Assembly (NCBI RefSeq): GCF_003172915.1
Contig: NZ_QGKU01000031.1
Coordinates: 62,001-126,000 of the forward strand
Direction: 5' to 3'
Length of the DNA: 64,000 nucleotides
From: Meridianimarinicoccus roseus
Lineage (GTDB): Bacteria > Pseudomonadota > Alphaproteobacteria > Rhodobacterales > Rhodobacteraceae
In this document: positions 25,364 to 34,500 of the stretch, in pieces
Layout of the letters: the number at the start of each line of letters is the position of its first letter
Position numbering within the stretch: the first letter of the stretch is position 1
Translations under genes and position numbers: made by a program
The notes under the pieces: model-generated
What the model was told of the DNA's origin: nothing
Databases searched by the model: none
What the model saw: only the letters and a program-made list of their open reading frames with translations

Positions 25364-26182
25364 ATGGGTGCCCTGTCTGCCACGGACCTCGCGGGTCTGG
25401 CCGCGGGGCTTGTCGTCGCCGCCAGCGCCGCAGGGCTGATGGCCGGCCTTCTGGGTGTCGGCGGCGGTATCGTTCTGGTGCCCGTGCTGTTCTGGGCGCT
25501 GACCTTCACCGCCTTCCCCCCGCAGATCGCCATGCACATGGCGATCGCCACGTCGCTGGCCAGCATCATCTTCACCTCGGTCGCGTCGGCGCGAGCGCAT
25601 GACCGGCGCGGCGCGGTGGACCGCGGCCTGCTGCGGTTGTGGGGGCCGGGCATCGTGCTGGGCGCGCTGACCGGCGGCTTGAGCGCGCATTTCATCGACG
25701 CGGACGCGCTGCAGGCGGTGTTCGGGATCATGGCGCTGCTGGTCGCCGCAAACATGGCGCTGCCGCGCGCGCTGGTGATCGCGCCCGCCCTGCCCGGCGC
25801 GCGGGCGCTGAACGGGGCGATGGCGGCGGGCACCGGGCTGCTGTCGGCGCTGATGGGCATCGGCGGGGGCACGCTGTCGGTGCCGATCCTGTCCGCCTTC
25901 TCGGTCGAGACCCGGCGCGCGGTGGGGACAGCCTCGGCCTTCGGTTTCCTGATCGCGGTGCCTGCGGTTGCGGGCTTCGTTGCCGCCGGCTGGCACGTGC
26001 CCGGACGCCCGCCGCTGTCGGCGGGCTATGTGAGCCTCGTCGGGGTTGCGGTGATACTGCCGTTCTCCATCGGCCTCGCGCCGGTCGGCGCGGCGCTGGC
26101 CCACCGCATCGACACCGCGTGGATCCGCCGGATCTTTGCAGTCTTCCTGCTTCTGACGGCGCTGCGGATGCTGCTTGGCTAG
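25364..26182 (+). CDS. TauE/SafE-family membrane exporter (sulfite/organosulfonate exporter family)
   Basis: 272 residues, about eight helices in two halves. Each half has the glycine-rich TauE/SafE signature: LMAGLLGVGGGIVLVPVLFW and LLSALMGIGGGTLSVPILSAF. Family members export sulfite or organosulfonates made during sulfonate breakdown, but many are uncharacterised anion transporters. The start at 25364 is 4 bases after the GGT stop, in the same transcription unit. It may discharge an end product of the pathway; this is inference. Confidence 0.88.
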   Translation: MGALSATDLAGLAAGLVVAASAAGLMAGLLGVGGGIVLVPVLFWALTFTAFPPQIAMHMAIATSLASIIFTSVASARAHDRRGAVDRGLLRLWGPGIVLGALTGGLSAHFIDADALQAVFGIMALLVAANMALPRALVIAPALPGARALNGAMAAGTGLLSALMGIGGGTLSVPILSAFSVETRRAVGTASAFGFLIAVPAVAGFVAAGWHVPGRPPLSAGYVSLVGVAVILPFSIGLAPVGAALAHRIDTAWIRRIFAVFLLLTALRMLLG

Positions 26183-26247
26183 CGCCGTGCGGGCACCGCG
26201 AAGGCCACGCAGGGCACGCAGGGCACAGGATGCGCGGCGCGGCGCGA

Positions 26248-26934
26248 TCAGGGCATCCGGGTCAGAACCTCGCGCGCGGCGCTGATCAGGTGGCGGCGAA
26301 GCGTGCGGTCGGCTTCCGCAGGGTCGCGATCGAGAATCGCATTGACGATCGCGCCGTGCTCTTCGTTCGAGCGCGCGATGCGTTCGGCGCTCTGCAACTG
26401 CGACTTTCGGAACGGGGCGAGCTTCAGGCGCAGCGTTGCGCCAAGCTCGATCAGGTCGGGGTTGTGCGTGCCGTGCAGGATCAGTTCGTGGAAGGTGGCG
26501 TTCGCCGTCTCGTAGGCAGAGGCGTCGCCCTGCCCGGTGATCTCGCCCATCCGGCGGTGCAGATCCTCCAGCCCGGCGCGTTCCCCGATGCTCATGCGTT
26601 CTGCCGCAAGCCGCCCGCACAGCGCCTCGATTTCGCCCATCGCATCGAACATCTCTTCCACGCGGTCGCGGGTGATCTCGGTCACGACGACGCCGCGATA
26701 GTGGATGCGCTGCGCGAGCGACCGGGCGACCAGCGCGTGCAGCGCTTCGCGCACAGGGGTACGGGAGACGCCAAAGCGCCGTGTCAGGCTTTGTTCGTCC
26801 AGCCGCGTGCCTGCCGCGATCTGCCCGGCGATGATCTCGGCTTCGAGCTGCGCTGCGATCATCGTGCTGTGAACCCTGCGCGCCGGACGCGCGGCACCGG
26901 AACGGCGGCCCGGGGAATGACGGTCGTCCTTCAT
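26248..26934 (-). CDS. GntR-family transcriptional regulator with FCD domain
   Basis: 228 residues. The N-terminal winged helix-turn-helix has [27 protein letters not shown]. The C-terminal FCD effector domain (about 90-220) contains the usual metal-binding residues in ANATFHELI and [12 protein letters not shown] and in TLRRHL. Such regulators control uptake and catabolism of organic acids and amino acids. It is convergent with, and adjacent to, the TRAP/GGT/TauE cluster, so it is the best candidate for its control through the GTATAC palindrome at 20695. Confidence 0.9.
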   Translation of the reverse strand: MKDDRHSPGRRSGAARPARRVHSTMIAAQLEAEIIAGQIAAGTRLDEQSLTRRFGVSRTPVREALHALVARSLAQRIHYRGVVVTEITRDRVEEMFDAMGEIEALCGRLAAERMSIGERAGLEDLHRRMGEITGQGDASAYETANATFHELILHGTHNPDLIELGATLRLKLAPFRKSQLQSAERIARSNEEHGAIVNAILDRDPAEADRTLRRHLISAAREVLTRMP

Positions 26935-27068
26935 TGCGCAAGGCTACTCTGCCACGCGGCGCGGCGGAACTGTTTTCCGCGTCGCGCGATGAAATAACCG
27001 GCGCGCACTACGTTCAGCACTTAACTTGGAGGGGAAAAGACAGGGGCCGCATGGGGCGACACCCTGCA

Positions 27069-27145
<77 letters not shown>

Positions 27146-27187
27146 ACTGCGCGTGTCTCTAGCCGCCCCGGCGGCCGAAGGAAAGCG

Positions 27188-27667
27188 TCAATTGTCTGTG
27201 CAGGGCCATACGGCTTCCGGGCCGATGGACGGGTGCCGCATCTCGGTGCCCGGCCCGATGCCGAATGCTTCCGCAAGGCCGCCATTGATCTCTAGTACGT
27301 ATTGCACGCCGGGGCCGCCGCGGATCGCCGTTTCGTCCAGCGGCACCGCTTCCGCGTGAACACGGGTGACTTTGCCATGCGCGTCGGCGAACACCATGTC
27401 CAACGGGATGAGCGTGTTGCGCATCCAGAACGATACCGATTGCGGGCGGTCGTAGACGAACAGCATTCCCGCCCCGCGCGGCATGCTTTCGCGGTGCATC
27501 AGGCCCTGCGCCCGTTCTGCGCCGGTATCGGCAACCTCGACCGTGAAGCGCGCTGCGCCCCACGGGCCGCGCAGGTCGATCCGGTCCGGCGCGCAATCCG
27601 CCAGAGCCGCCCCCGCCGCGAGGCAGAGCGCGACCACGGCAGCTGCCACGCCGCCGCCAAGCCTCAT
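27188..27667 (-). CDS. DUF192 family secreted protein
   Basis: 159 residues. The signal peptide [23 protein letters not shown] is followed by a compact DUF192 domain: [44 protein letters not shown] and [14 protein letters not shown]. Structures of the family show a small beta-barrel; the function is not settled. Two cysteines (DCAP near the N-terminus, WPCTD at the C-terminus) may form a disulfide. Its start overlaps the stop of the cold-shock gene (ATGA on the minus strand). Confidence 0.87.
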   Translation of the reverse strand: MRLGGGVAAAVVALCLAAGAALADCAPDRIDLRGPWGAARFTVEVADTGAERAQGLMHRESMPRGAGMLFVYDRPQSVSFWMRNTLIPLDMVFADAHGKVTRVHAEAVPLDETAIRGGPGVQYVLEINGGLAEAFGIGPGTEMRHPSIGPEAVWPCTDN

Positions 27668-28224
27668 GCGTCGTCCTCTTCCTGGTAGAGCGCGTGTTCC
27701 CAGGCATAGACCCGCAGGGCCATCAGCCCCCGGCGCCCTTCAACCACGCGCACGCACACGGCCTCGCCCGGTTGCAGGTCAGCCAGGCCGGACCGGCGCA
27801 GCACCTCGATGTGCACGAAGATGTCGCCGGGTTGCCCGAACGCGTTGGCGAAGCCAAAGCCCTTGGCCTTGTCGAACCACTTGACCCGCGCGGGCTCCAG
27901 CGGGCCGGCGGCGCTGATGTCCACATCCTCGCCGAAATAGCTTGTGTCGGTTTCGTCGGGTTTTGGCGGGTCCACGCGCAGCACTTCGACCGCCTGGCGG
28001 CCACGCGGGGTTTCCGTGACCGCGATCTCGACCAGCGCGCCATCCGCGACGGAACTTTGCCCAAAAGCGCGCAGCACGTTGGCATGGAGCAGGATGTCGG
28101 CGCCGCCACTGTCGGAAACCACGAAACCGAACCCCTTGGCGGGATCGAACCACTTGACCTGCCCGCTCAGGATCTCCGGGATATCTTCGTCTGGGGTGTC
28201 AGGGAAATGGGTCAAGTCAATCAA
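27664..28224 (-). CDS. Two-domain cold-shock protein
   Basis: 186 residues with two CSD beta-barrels joined by an acidic linker. Domain 1 (about 20-85) has [15 protein letters not shown] (RNP1) and [10 protein letters not shown] (RNP2). Domain 2 (about 111-175) has [14 protein letters not shown] and [10 protein letters not shown]. It binds single-stranded RNA or DNA and probably acts as an RNA chaperone. Fused double CSDs of this type are common in Rhizobiales and Rhodobacterales. It precedes the DUF192 gene in the same transcript. Confidence 0.92.
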   Translation of the reverse strand: MIDLTHFPDTPDEDIPEILSGQVKWFDPAKGFGFVVSDSGGADILLHANVLRAFGQSSVADGALVEIAVTETPRGRQAVEVLRVDPPKPDETDTSYFGEDVDISAAGPLEPARVKWFDKAKGFGFANAFGQPGDIFVHIEVLRRSGLADLQPGEAVCVRVVEGRRGLMALRVYAWEHALYQEEDDA

Positions 28225-28377
28225 CTTTCGAAATCAAGGGCCGCATCCGACCGGGTGCTGGGCCCGAGCGGATACGGCACAACCGTGCATATGTCGCCGG
28301 GCGCGCCAGACACCGCGGCAGAGGCGCGCCGCTACTCTCAGCGGCACGTTGGGTCAAGAGGTCGTGCCATGACGCGG

Positions 28378-28983
28378 TCATGGAAACAACCGGGTTACAG
28401 TCCAGTTTGACGCTGCGCCACTTCTTGTCCAGCGAAACCTGTCATGCAGCCGGTAGGCCCCATCGGCCCAGAATTCGATTTCGACCGGCGTGATCCGGTA
28501 GCCGCCCCAGTGGGGCGGACGCGGCGGCGCATCGCCAAGCGTGCCGGTCAGGCGGTCCACCTCGGCGATGAGCGTCTCGCGACTGTCGAGCGGACGGGAC
28601 TGTTTCGAGGCCCAGGCGCCGATGCGGCTTTGCACCGGGCGGGCGTTGAAATAGGCGTCCGACCGGCCCGCCTCGGCCCGCGCGACCGGGCCGCGCACGC
28701 GGATCTGGCGACGCAGTGTCTTCCAGTGGATGACGAAAGCCGCCTTTCCCGCGGCGTCGAGTTCCAGCCCCTTGGCACTTTCGTAATTCGTGTAGAACAC
28801 GAAACCGTCGTCGTCGATTTCCCGCATGAGCACGACCCGAACGTTCGGAAGACCGTCCCGATCGATGCTCGCCAGTGCGGCGGCATCTGGATCGTTCGGC
28901 TCGGTTTCCGTCGCTTCGGCCATCCAGGCCCTTGAGATTGCGAAAGGATCATCCCCCGCGAATATACCTTCCCGTTCCGACAA
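28378..28983 (-). CDS. pdxH: Pyridoxamine 5'-phosphate oxidase
   Basis: 201 residues. It oxidises pyridoxamine or pyridoxine 5'-phosphate to pyridoxal 5'-phosphate with FMN. Family blocks: [49 protein letters not shown] and the C-terminal [20 protein letters not shown] place the start at the TTG of 28983 ([13 protein letters not shown]), which matches homologues and has GGGGGAA just upstream; a longer frame to 29007 also starts with TTG. Monocistronic. Confidence 0.93.
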   Translation of the reverse strand: MSEREGIFAGDDPFAISRAWMAEATETEPNDPDAAALASIDRDGLPNVRVVLMREIDDDGFVFYTNYESAKGLELDAAGKAAFVIHWKTLRRQIRVRGPVARAEAGRSDAYFNARPVQSRIGAWASKQSRPLDSRETLIAEVDRLTGTLGDAPPRPPHWGGYRITPVEIEFWADGAYRLHDRFRWTRSGAASNWTVTRLFP

Positions 28984-29129
28984 GTCGTTCCCCCACACAC
29001 GCAACAACGCCGAACCATCGTCCCCCGATCAGATCCTTCGATCCGGTCCCCACAGAGGGCGGCATGTCTTGATGCCGGACGGGCAATGGCCTACACGACC
29101 TCAAATCTATCGTGCGCGGAGAACAGAGA

Positions 29130-29936
29130 ATGTCAACAACGCTGATGAGTGGGAAACGCGGCCTCATCATGGGGTTGGCGAACGACAAGTCGATCGCCTG
29201 GGGTATCGCGAAAGCCTGCGCCGACCACGGGGCGAAGCTGGCATTCTCCTACCAGGGGGGGGCGCTCAAGAAGCGGGTCGAACCGCTGGCGGCGCAGCTT
29301 GGCTCCGACATTCTGGTGGAATGCGACGTGAGCGAGCCTGCCTCGCTCGATGCGCTGTTCGCCGAACTGGAACGGGTCTGGGGGCGGCTCGATTTCGTCG
29401 TGCACGCGATCGGCTTTTCCGACAAGGGCGAACTTCGCGGCCGCTACGTGGACACGACGCCCGGGAATTTCCGCACGACGATGGATATTTCTGTCTACTC
29501 CTTCACCGCCGTCGTGCAGCGCGCCGAGAAGCTGATGTCCGAGGGTGGTTCGTGCCTGACGCTGACCTATTACGGTGCCGAACGGGTGATGCCGCATTAC
29601 AACGTGATGGGTGTGGCCAAGGCGGCACTGGAGGCATCGGTGATGTACCTGGCCGAGGATCTCGGCAAGAAGGCGATCCGCGTGAACGCGATCAGCGCCG
29701 GACCGATCAAGACCCTTGCCGCCAGCGGCATCGGCGATTTCCGCTACATCATGAAGTGGAACGAATACAACTCGCCCCTGCGCCGCAACGTCACCCAGGA
29801 GGAGGTCGGCAAGGCCGCCGTCTATCTGCTCTCCGATCTCGGGTCCGGAACGACGGGCGAAAATCTGCATGTGGACGCGGGGTATCATGTCGTGGGCATG
29901 AAGGCGGTCGACGCGCCGGATATCGCCAAGTCATGA
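29130..29936 (+). CDS. fabI: Enoyl-[acyl-carrier-protein] reductase (NADH), FabI
   Basis: 268 residues. It catalyses the last reduction of each fatty acid elongation cycle. It is an SDR with the FabI pattern GLANDKSIAWGIA near the N-terminus. The catalytic pair is Y157 and K164 in YNVMGVAK, with RVNAISAGPIKTLAASGI after it. The ATG at 29130 (GGAGAACAG upstream) is preferred over an in-frame GTG at 29112. Its stop overlaps the LysE-family gene (ATGA at 29933-29936). Confidence 0.96.
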   Translation: MSTTLMSGKRGLIMGLANDKSIAWGIAKACADHGAKLAFSYQGGALKKRVEPLAAQLGSDILVECDVSEPASLDALFAELERVWGRLDFVVHAIGFSDKGELRGRYVDTTPGNFRTTMDISVYSFTAVVQRAEKLMSEGGSCLTLTYYGAERVMPHYNVMGVAKAALEASVMYLAEDLGKKAIRVNAISAGPIKTLAASGIGDFRYIMKWNEYNSPLRRNVTQEEVGKAAVYLLSDLGSGTTGENLHVDAGYHVVGMKAVDAPDIAKS

Positions 29937-30547
29937 CACCGACGCTGTTCCTGACGGTGGTCGCGCTGCACGTGATGGCGGCGATCAGCCCGGGGCCGTC
30001 CTTCGTCGTGTCGGTGCGCGTTGCAGTCAGCGAAGGCTTCCGCCCGGCGCTTGGAGTCGCCTTTGGCTTCGGGCTGGGCGCGGCGATCTGGGCCGGAGCC
30101 GCGCTGGCGGGGCTGGCCGCGCTGTTCGCGGTGGCGCCGCTTGCGTTGAGCGTGTTGAAATGGCTGGGGGCCGCGTTTCTTCTGTGGCTGGCCGTGCAGA
30201 TGTGGCGCCATGCGCGCGAACCGATCGCAACGCCCGAACTGGGTGCGATGCCGCGCGGGATACTGTCGGCGATCCGTCTCGGTCTGACGACCCAGCTTGC
30301 CAACCCCAAGGCCGCCGTTTTCTTCGGCGCGGTCTTCGCGGGGCTTGTGCCGCCGGACACGCCGTTGCCGGTGCTGGGCGCGCTTCTGGCCGCGATCCTC
30401 GTCAATGAAACGCTCTGGTACGCCGTCGTCGCGCGGCTGTTTTCCGCCGCCCGCGCACGCGCCGTCTATGCCCGGATCAAGACCGGGATCGACCGTGCCT
30501 TCGGCGGGCTTCTCGCGGCGCTCGCCGCCAAAATCGCAATCGGGTAA
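29933..30547 (+). CDS. LysE/RhtB-family amino-acid exporter
   Basis: 204 residues with five to six membrane helices. The family signature is [35 protein letters not shown] near the N-terminus and [24 protein letters not shown] in the middle. It probably exports an amino acid or homoserine-lactone-like solute. A longer frame exists upstream but is a shadow of fabI; the coupled ATGA start at 29933 is natural. Confidence 0.9.
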   Translation: MTPTLFLTVVALHVMAAISPGPSFVVSVRVAVSEGFRPALGVAFGFGLGAAIWAGAALAGLAALFAVAPLALSVLKWLGAAFLLWLAVQMWRHAREPIATPELGAMPRGILSAIRLGLTTQLANPKAAVFFGAVFAGLVPPDTPLPVLGALLAAILVNETLWYAVVARLFSAARARAVYARIKTGIDRAFGGLLAALAAKIAIG

Positions 30548-30558
30548 GGGGCGCGCGC

Positions 30559-31059
30559 ATGACCGACAGACTGCCGCATGAAAAGGGGTTCCATGTCAGC
30601 TGGGACCAGATCCACCGTGACAGCCGGGCGTTGGCCTGGCGGCTGGACGGGCACGGCCCGGACGACGGCGGCTGGCGCGCCGTGGTTGCCATCACCCGCG
30701 GCGGCATGGCCCCGGCGATGATCGTTGCGCGCGAACTGGACATCCGCACCGTCGATACGATTTCGGTCAAAAGCTACAACAACCAGACCCAGAGCGAGCC
30801 GCGCATCATCAAGTCCCCCGACATGGAGATCGTCGGCGACGGCACCGGCGTTCTCATCGTGGACGATCTGGTCGACACCGGCCGAACGCTGGAAGTGGTG
30901 CGCGCGGTGATGCCCAAGGCGCATGTCGCCACCGTCTACGCCAAGCCGAAGGGTCGCCCGCAGGTCGACACCTTCATCACCGAAGTGAGCCAGGACACCT
31001 GGATCTTCTTTCCCTGGGACATGGCGCTGCAATACGTCGAACCCTATCGCGGCGCCTGA
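30559..31059 (+). CDS. gpt: Xanthine phosphoribosyltransferase
   Basis: 166 residues. It converts xanthine (and guanine) with PRPP to the nucleotide in purine salvage. The PRPP loop is [17 protein letters not shown] and the N-terminal hood region is [35 protein letters not shown] and the C-terminal DTWIFFPWD are typical of Gpt. It follows the LysE gene by 11 bases. Confidence 0.92.
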   Translation: MTDRLPHEKGFHVSWDQIHRDSRALAWRLDGHGPDDGGWRAVVAITRGGMAPAMIVARELDIRTVDTISVKSYNNQTQSEPRIIKSPDMEIVGDGTGVLIVDDLVDTGRTLEVVRAVMPKAHVATVYAKPKGRPQVDTFITEVSQDTWIFFPWDMALQYVEPYRGA

Positions 31060-31141
31060 GCGCGGCGCGCGCGGCGGCCATTGCCGCCTCGTGCCAAACG
31101 CCCTAGACCCGCTTGAGAACTGAACGGAAGGCAACGAACGC

Positions 31142-32983
31142 ATGTCGAAGAAGGGCAAGCTGTCCAACATCTTGGTCTGGATCATCCTCGGGCTTCTGAT
31201 CGTGGGCCTCGCGGGATTCGGGACCGGCAATTTCGGCGGGACCGTACGCAGTGTCGCCACCGTCGGCGAGACCGAGATAGACACCAACACCTATGCCCGT
31301 GCGCTGCAGCAGCGCCTGCGCGCCATAGGCGATGCCCGCGGCGAGCCGATCGCCATGGCCGAGGCGCAGGCGCAGGGCGTGGACACCGTCGTTCTGCAGG
31401 AACTTCTGGCCGCCGCCGCGCTGGAAGAGGCCGCCCGCCTTGCGGGTCTGAGCGTGGGCGATGCCCGCGTCGGCGAACAGGTCCGCTCGATCCCCGGGTT
31501 CCAGGGTGTGGATGGGCAGTTCAACCGTGAGACCTATGAATTCGCGCTGGAACGGGCCGGGCTGACCGTTCCCGAGTTCGAGGCCGACGTGCGCGCCGAG
31601 CTGTCCCGCAACCTGTTGCAGGTCGCCGCCGCGCAGGGTGTGCAGCCCCTGCCCGCCTATTCCGAGGCAATCTACGACTTCCTGGGGGAAACCCGCACCG
31701 TCAGCTTCGCACTTCTGACCGAGGCCGCGCTGGAGGCCCCCGTGCCCGCCCGCAGCGAAGACGAGGTGCAGGCCTACTACGATGCCAATTCGGCGGAATT
31801 CACGCTGCCGGGCCACAAGGCGATCACTTATGCCTGGCTGACCCCGGACATGATACTCGACAGCGTGGAGGTGTCCGAGGACGCGCTGCGCGCGGCCTAT
31901 GACGCGCGCCGGGAGGAATTTGACATCCCCGCGCGGCGGCTGGTCGAACGGCTCGGGTTTCCCGACGAGGCCGCGGCACAGGCCGCACGCGAGGCGATCG
32001 AGGCGGGCGAGACCGATTTCGGCGCGCTGCTGGCCGAACGCGGTCTGACCCCGGACGACGTGGACCTCGGCTTCGTGGAACAGTCCGATCTGGACGCCGC
32101 CGGTGCCGAGGTGTTCGCGCTGGAGGATACCGGCGTGGTCGGGCCCCTGCCCTCCCCGGTGGGGCCGGCGCTGTTCCGCGTCAACGCCATCCTGACACCG
32201 CGCAACGTTCCATTCGAGGAAGCGCGCGAAACATTGCGCGCGGATCTGGCACGGGACCGCGCGCTCGAGGTGATCTCGAGCGAAATCGAGCCGCTGAACG
32301 ACCTGCTGGCCGGTGGCGCCACGCTGGAAGACCTTGCCGCCGAAAGCGAGATGACGCTGGGCACGATCGACTGGCGCGGTCCGGCCGAGGGCATTGCCGC
32401 GTACGACGCGTTCAACACTGCCGCCGATGCCGTGACCGAAGACGATTTTCCGGAAATCGAGATGGCAGAGGGCGGATCGATCTTCGCGCTGCGCCTTGAT
32501 GCGACGGTCCCGCCGCAGGTGCCGCCGCTCGACGCGATCCGCGACGCCGTCGCCGCCGCCACACAGGCCGCCGCAATCCGTGACGCGCTGGCCGCAAGGG
32601 CCGAAGAAATGGTCACCGAGTTGAGCGCTGGCGGAAGTTTCGACACGCTCGGACTGACAGCCATCACCCGCGAGGGCATCACCCGCCGCAGCGCCGTGGA
32701 AGGTCTGCCAGCCGGTGCGGTGGAAACGATCTTCGATCTCGATCCGGGCAGCGCCGCGGTGCTGCCGGTGGGAAGCAGCGTGGCGTTGTTGCGGCTCGAG
32801 TCAGCGACGCTTCCTGATCCGGGCGCGGCCGACGCCCAGGCGGTGCGCGAAGCAATGAACCGGCAGGCGTCGCAAGCCATGGCCGAGGACGTGCTGAGCA
32901 CGCTGGCACGCTGGATCGAGACGCAGACCGGGATTTCCATCAACCAGACCGCACTGAACGCGGTGCACAGCCAGATCCAATGA
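31142..32983 (+). CDS. Membrane-anchored peptidyl-prolyl isomerase-like chaperone (PpiD/SurA family)
   Basis: 613 residues, as usual for PpiD. One N-terminal membrane anchor (ILVWIILGLLIVGLAGFG) is followed by a periplasmic SurA_N-like chaperone domain (about 35-190). A parvulin-type region (about 215-370) is poorly conserved and may be inactive, and a coiled C-terminal part follows. It helps fold outer-membrane and secreted proteins as they leave the translocon. Its stop overlaps trpE (ATGA at 32980-32983), so trpE translation is coupled to it. Confidence 0.88.
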   Translation: MSKKGKLSNILVWIILGLLIVGLAGFGTGNFGGTVRSVATVGETEIDTNTYARALQQRLRAIGDARGEPIAMAEAQAQGVDTVVLQELLAAAALEEAARLAGLSVGDARVGEQVRSIPGFQGVDGQFNRETYEFALERAGLTVPEFEADVRAELSRNLLQVAAAQGVQPLPAYSEAIYDFLGETRTVSFALLTEAALEAPVPARSEDEVQAYYDANSAEFTLPGHKAITYAWLTPDMILDSVEVSEDALRAAYDARREEFDIPARRLVERLGFPDEAAAQAAREAIEAGETDFGALLAERGLTPDDVDLGFVEQSDLDAAGAEVFALEDTGVVGPLPSPVGPALFRVNAILTPRNVPFEEARETLRADLARDRALEVISSEIEPLNDLLAGGATLEDLAAESEMTLGTIDWRGPAEGIAAYDAFNTAADAVTEDDFPEIEMAEGGSIFALRLDATVPPQVPPLDAIRDAVAAATQAAAIRDALAARAEEMVTELSAGGSFDTLGLTAITREGITRRSAVEGLPAGAVETIFDLDPGSAAVLPVGSSVALLRLESATLPDPGAADAQAVREAMNRQASQAMAEDVLSTLARWIETQTGISINQTALNAVHSQIQ

Positions 32984-34485
32984 CCCTGACCCCGTTCGAA
33001 AGCTTCGCCGAGGGGTTCGAGGCGGGCCGCAACCAGGTGGTCCATACCCGGCTTGCGGCCGATCTCGACACCCCGGTTTCGCTGATGCTGAAACTCGGCT
33101 CCGCCCGCCCCGACACGTTCATGCTGGAATCGGTGACTGGCGGCGAGGTGCGCGGGCGCTATTCCATCATCGGGCTGAAGCCGGATCTGGTGTGGGAATG
33201 TCGCGGCACGCAGGCCCGGCTGAACCGGCAGGCACGCTTCGACCGCGATGCCTTCGAGCCCGAAACGACAAGCCCGCTGGACAGTCTGCGCGCGCTTATC
33301 GCGGAAAGCCGCATCGAGATGCCCGACGACCTGCCCGCCGCGGCGGCGGGGCTGTTCGGATATCTGGGCTATGACATGATCCGGCTGGTGGAAAATCTGC
33401 CGAACGTGAACCCCGACCCGCTGGGGCTGCCCGACGCGGTGCTGATGCGTCCGTCGGTCGTGGCCGTTTTGGACGGGGTCAAGGGCGAGGTCACTGTGGT
33501 GGCACCCGCCTGGGTGCGTGACGGGTTGTCAGCCCGTGCCGCCTATGCTCAGGCCGCCGAGCGGGTAATGGACGCGGTGCGCGATCTTGAACGCCAGGCC
33601 GGCGGCGAGGCGCGGCAACTGGGCGAAGCGCGGCCCGATGCGGAGCCGGTGTCGAACTTCACCAAGGATGCCTATCTCGCGGCGGTGGAGCGGGCGAAGG
33701 ACTATATCCGCGCGGGCGACATCTTCCAGGTCGTGCCGGCGCAGCGCTGGACGCAAAAGTTCGACCTGCCACCCTTCGCTCTGTACCGCTCGCTGCGGCG
33801 GACCAACCCGTCGCCCTTCATGTTCTTCTTCAATTTCGGCGGCTTCCAGGTGGTAGGGGCCAGCCCCGAGATCCTCGTGAGGGTCTTCGGCAACGAGGTC
33901 ACGATCCGCCCCATCGCGGGCACGCGCCCGCGCGGCGCAACACCCGAGGAAGACCGCGCGCTCGAGACGGAGTTGCTGGCCGATCCCAAGGAACGCGCCG
34001 AACACCTGATGCTGCTGGACCTGGGGCGCAACGACACCGGCCGGGTCAGCCGCGTCGGCACGGTGCGACCGACCGAGCAGTTCATCATAGAACGCTACAG
34101 CCACGTGATGCATATCGTGTCCAACGTGGTCGGAGAGTTGTCGCCGGACCACGACGCGCTGTCGGCGCTGCTGGCGGGTCTGCCCGCAGGCACGGTGAGC
34201 GGCGCGCCCAAGGTCAGGGCGATGCAGATCATCGACGAACTGGAGCCCGAGAAACGCGGCGTCTATGGCGGCGGTGTGGGCTATTTCGCGGCCAATGGCG
34301 ACATGGACATGTGCATCGCGCTGCGCACCGCCGTGATCCAGGACGACAAGCTCTATATCCAGGCCGGTGGCGGCGTCGTGTATGACAGCGATCCAGAGGC
34401 CGAATGGCAGGAGACCGTCAACAAGTCGCAGGCGATCCGCAAGGCTGCCGCAGACGCCGGGCGCTTCGAGGGCGGCAACGGCTGA
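32980..34485 (+). CDS. trpE: Anthranilate synthase component I
   Basis: 501 residues. It converts chorismate to anthranilate using ammonia from TrpG. The feedback element is in FMLESVTGGEVRGRYSIIG. The chorismate-binding domain has GDIFQVVPAQRW, SPEILVRVFGNEVTIRPIAGTRPRG, LLDLGRNDTGRVS, GTVSGAPKVRAMQIIDELE and YGGGVGYFAANGDMDMCIALRTAV. No leader peptide or attenuator precedes it, because it overlaps the ppiD-like gene. Confidence 0.96.
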   Translation: MTLTPFESFAEGFEAGRNQVVHTRLAADLDTPVSLMLKLGSARPDTFMLESVTGGEVRGRYSIIGLKPDLVWECRGTQARLNRQARFDRDAFEPETTSPLDSLRALIAESRIEMPDDLPAAAAGLFGYLGYDMIRLVENLPNVNPDPLGLPDAVLMRPSVVAVLDGVKGEVTVVAPAWVRDGLSARAAYAQAAERVMDAVRDLERQAGGEARQLGEARPDAEPVSNFTKDAYLAAVERAKDYIRAGDIFQVVPAQRWTQKFDLPPFALYRSLRRTNPSPFMFFFNFGGFQVVGASPEILVRVFGNEVTIRPIAGTRPRGATPEEDRALETELLADPKERAEHLMLLDLGRNDTGRVSRVGTVRPTEQFIIERYSHVMHIVSNVVGELSPDHDALSALLAGLPAGTVSGAPKVRAMQIIDELEPEKRGVYGGGVGYFAANGDMDMCIALRTAVIQDDKLYIQAGGGVVYDSDPEAEWQETVNKSQAIRKAAADAGRFEGGNG

Positions 34486-34500
34486 GGGCCGCAGCGACGG

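Noticed and set aside
23530-26941. Very long antisense frames (780 and 620 codons) across the GGT and TauE genes
   Set aside because: The same GC-driven artefact. Only the last part of the second one overlaps a real gene (GntR), which is in another frame.
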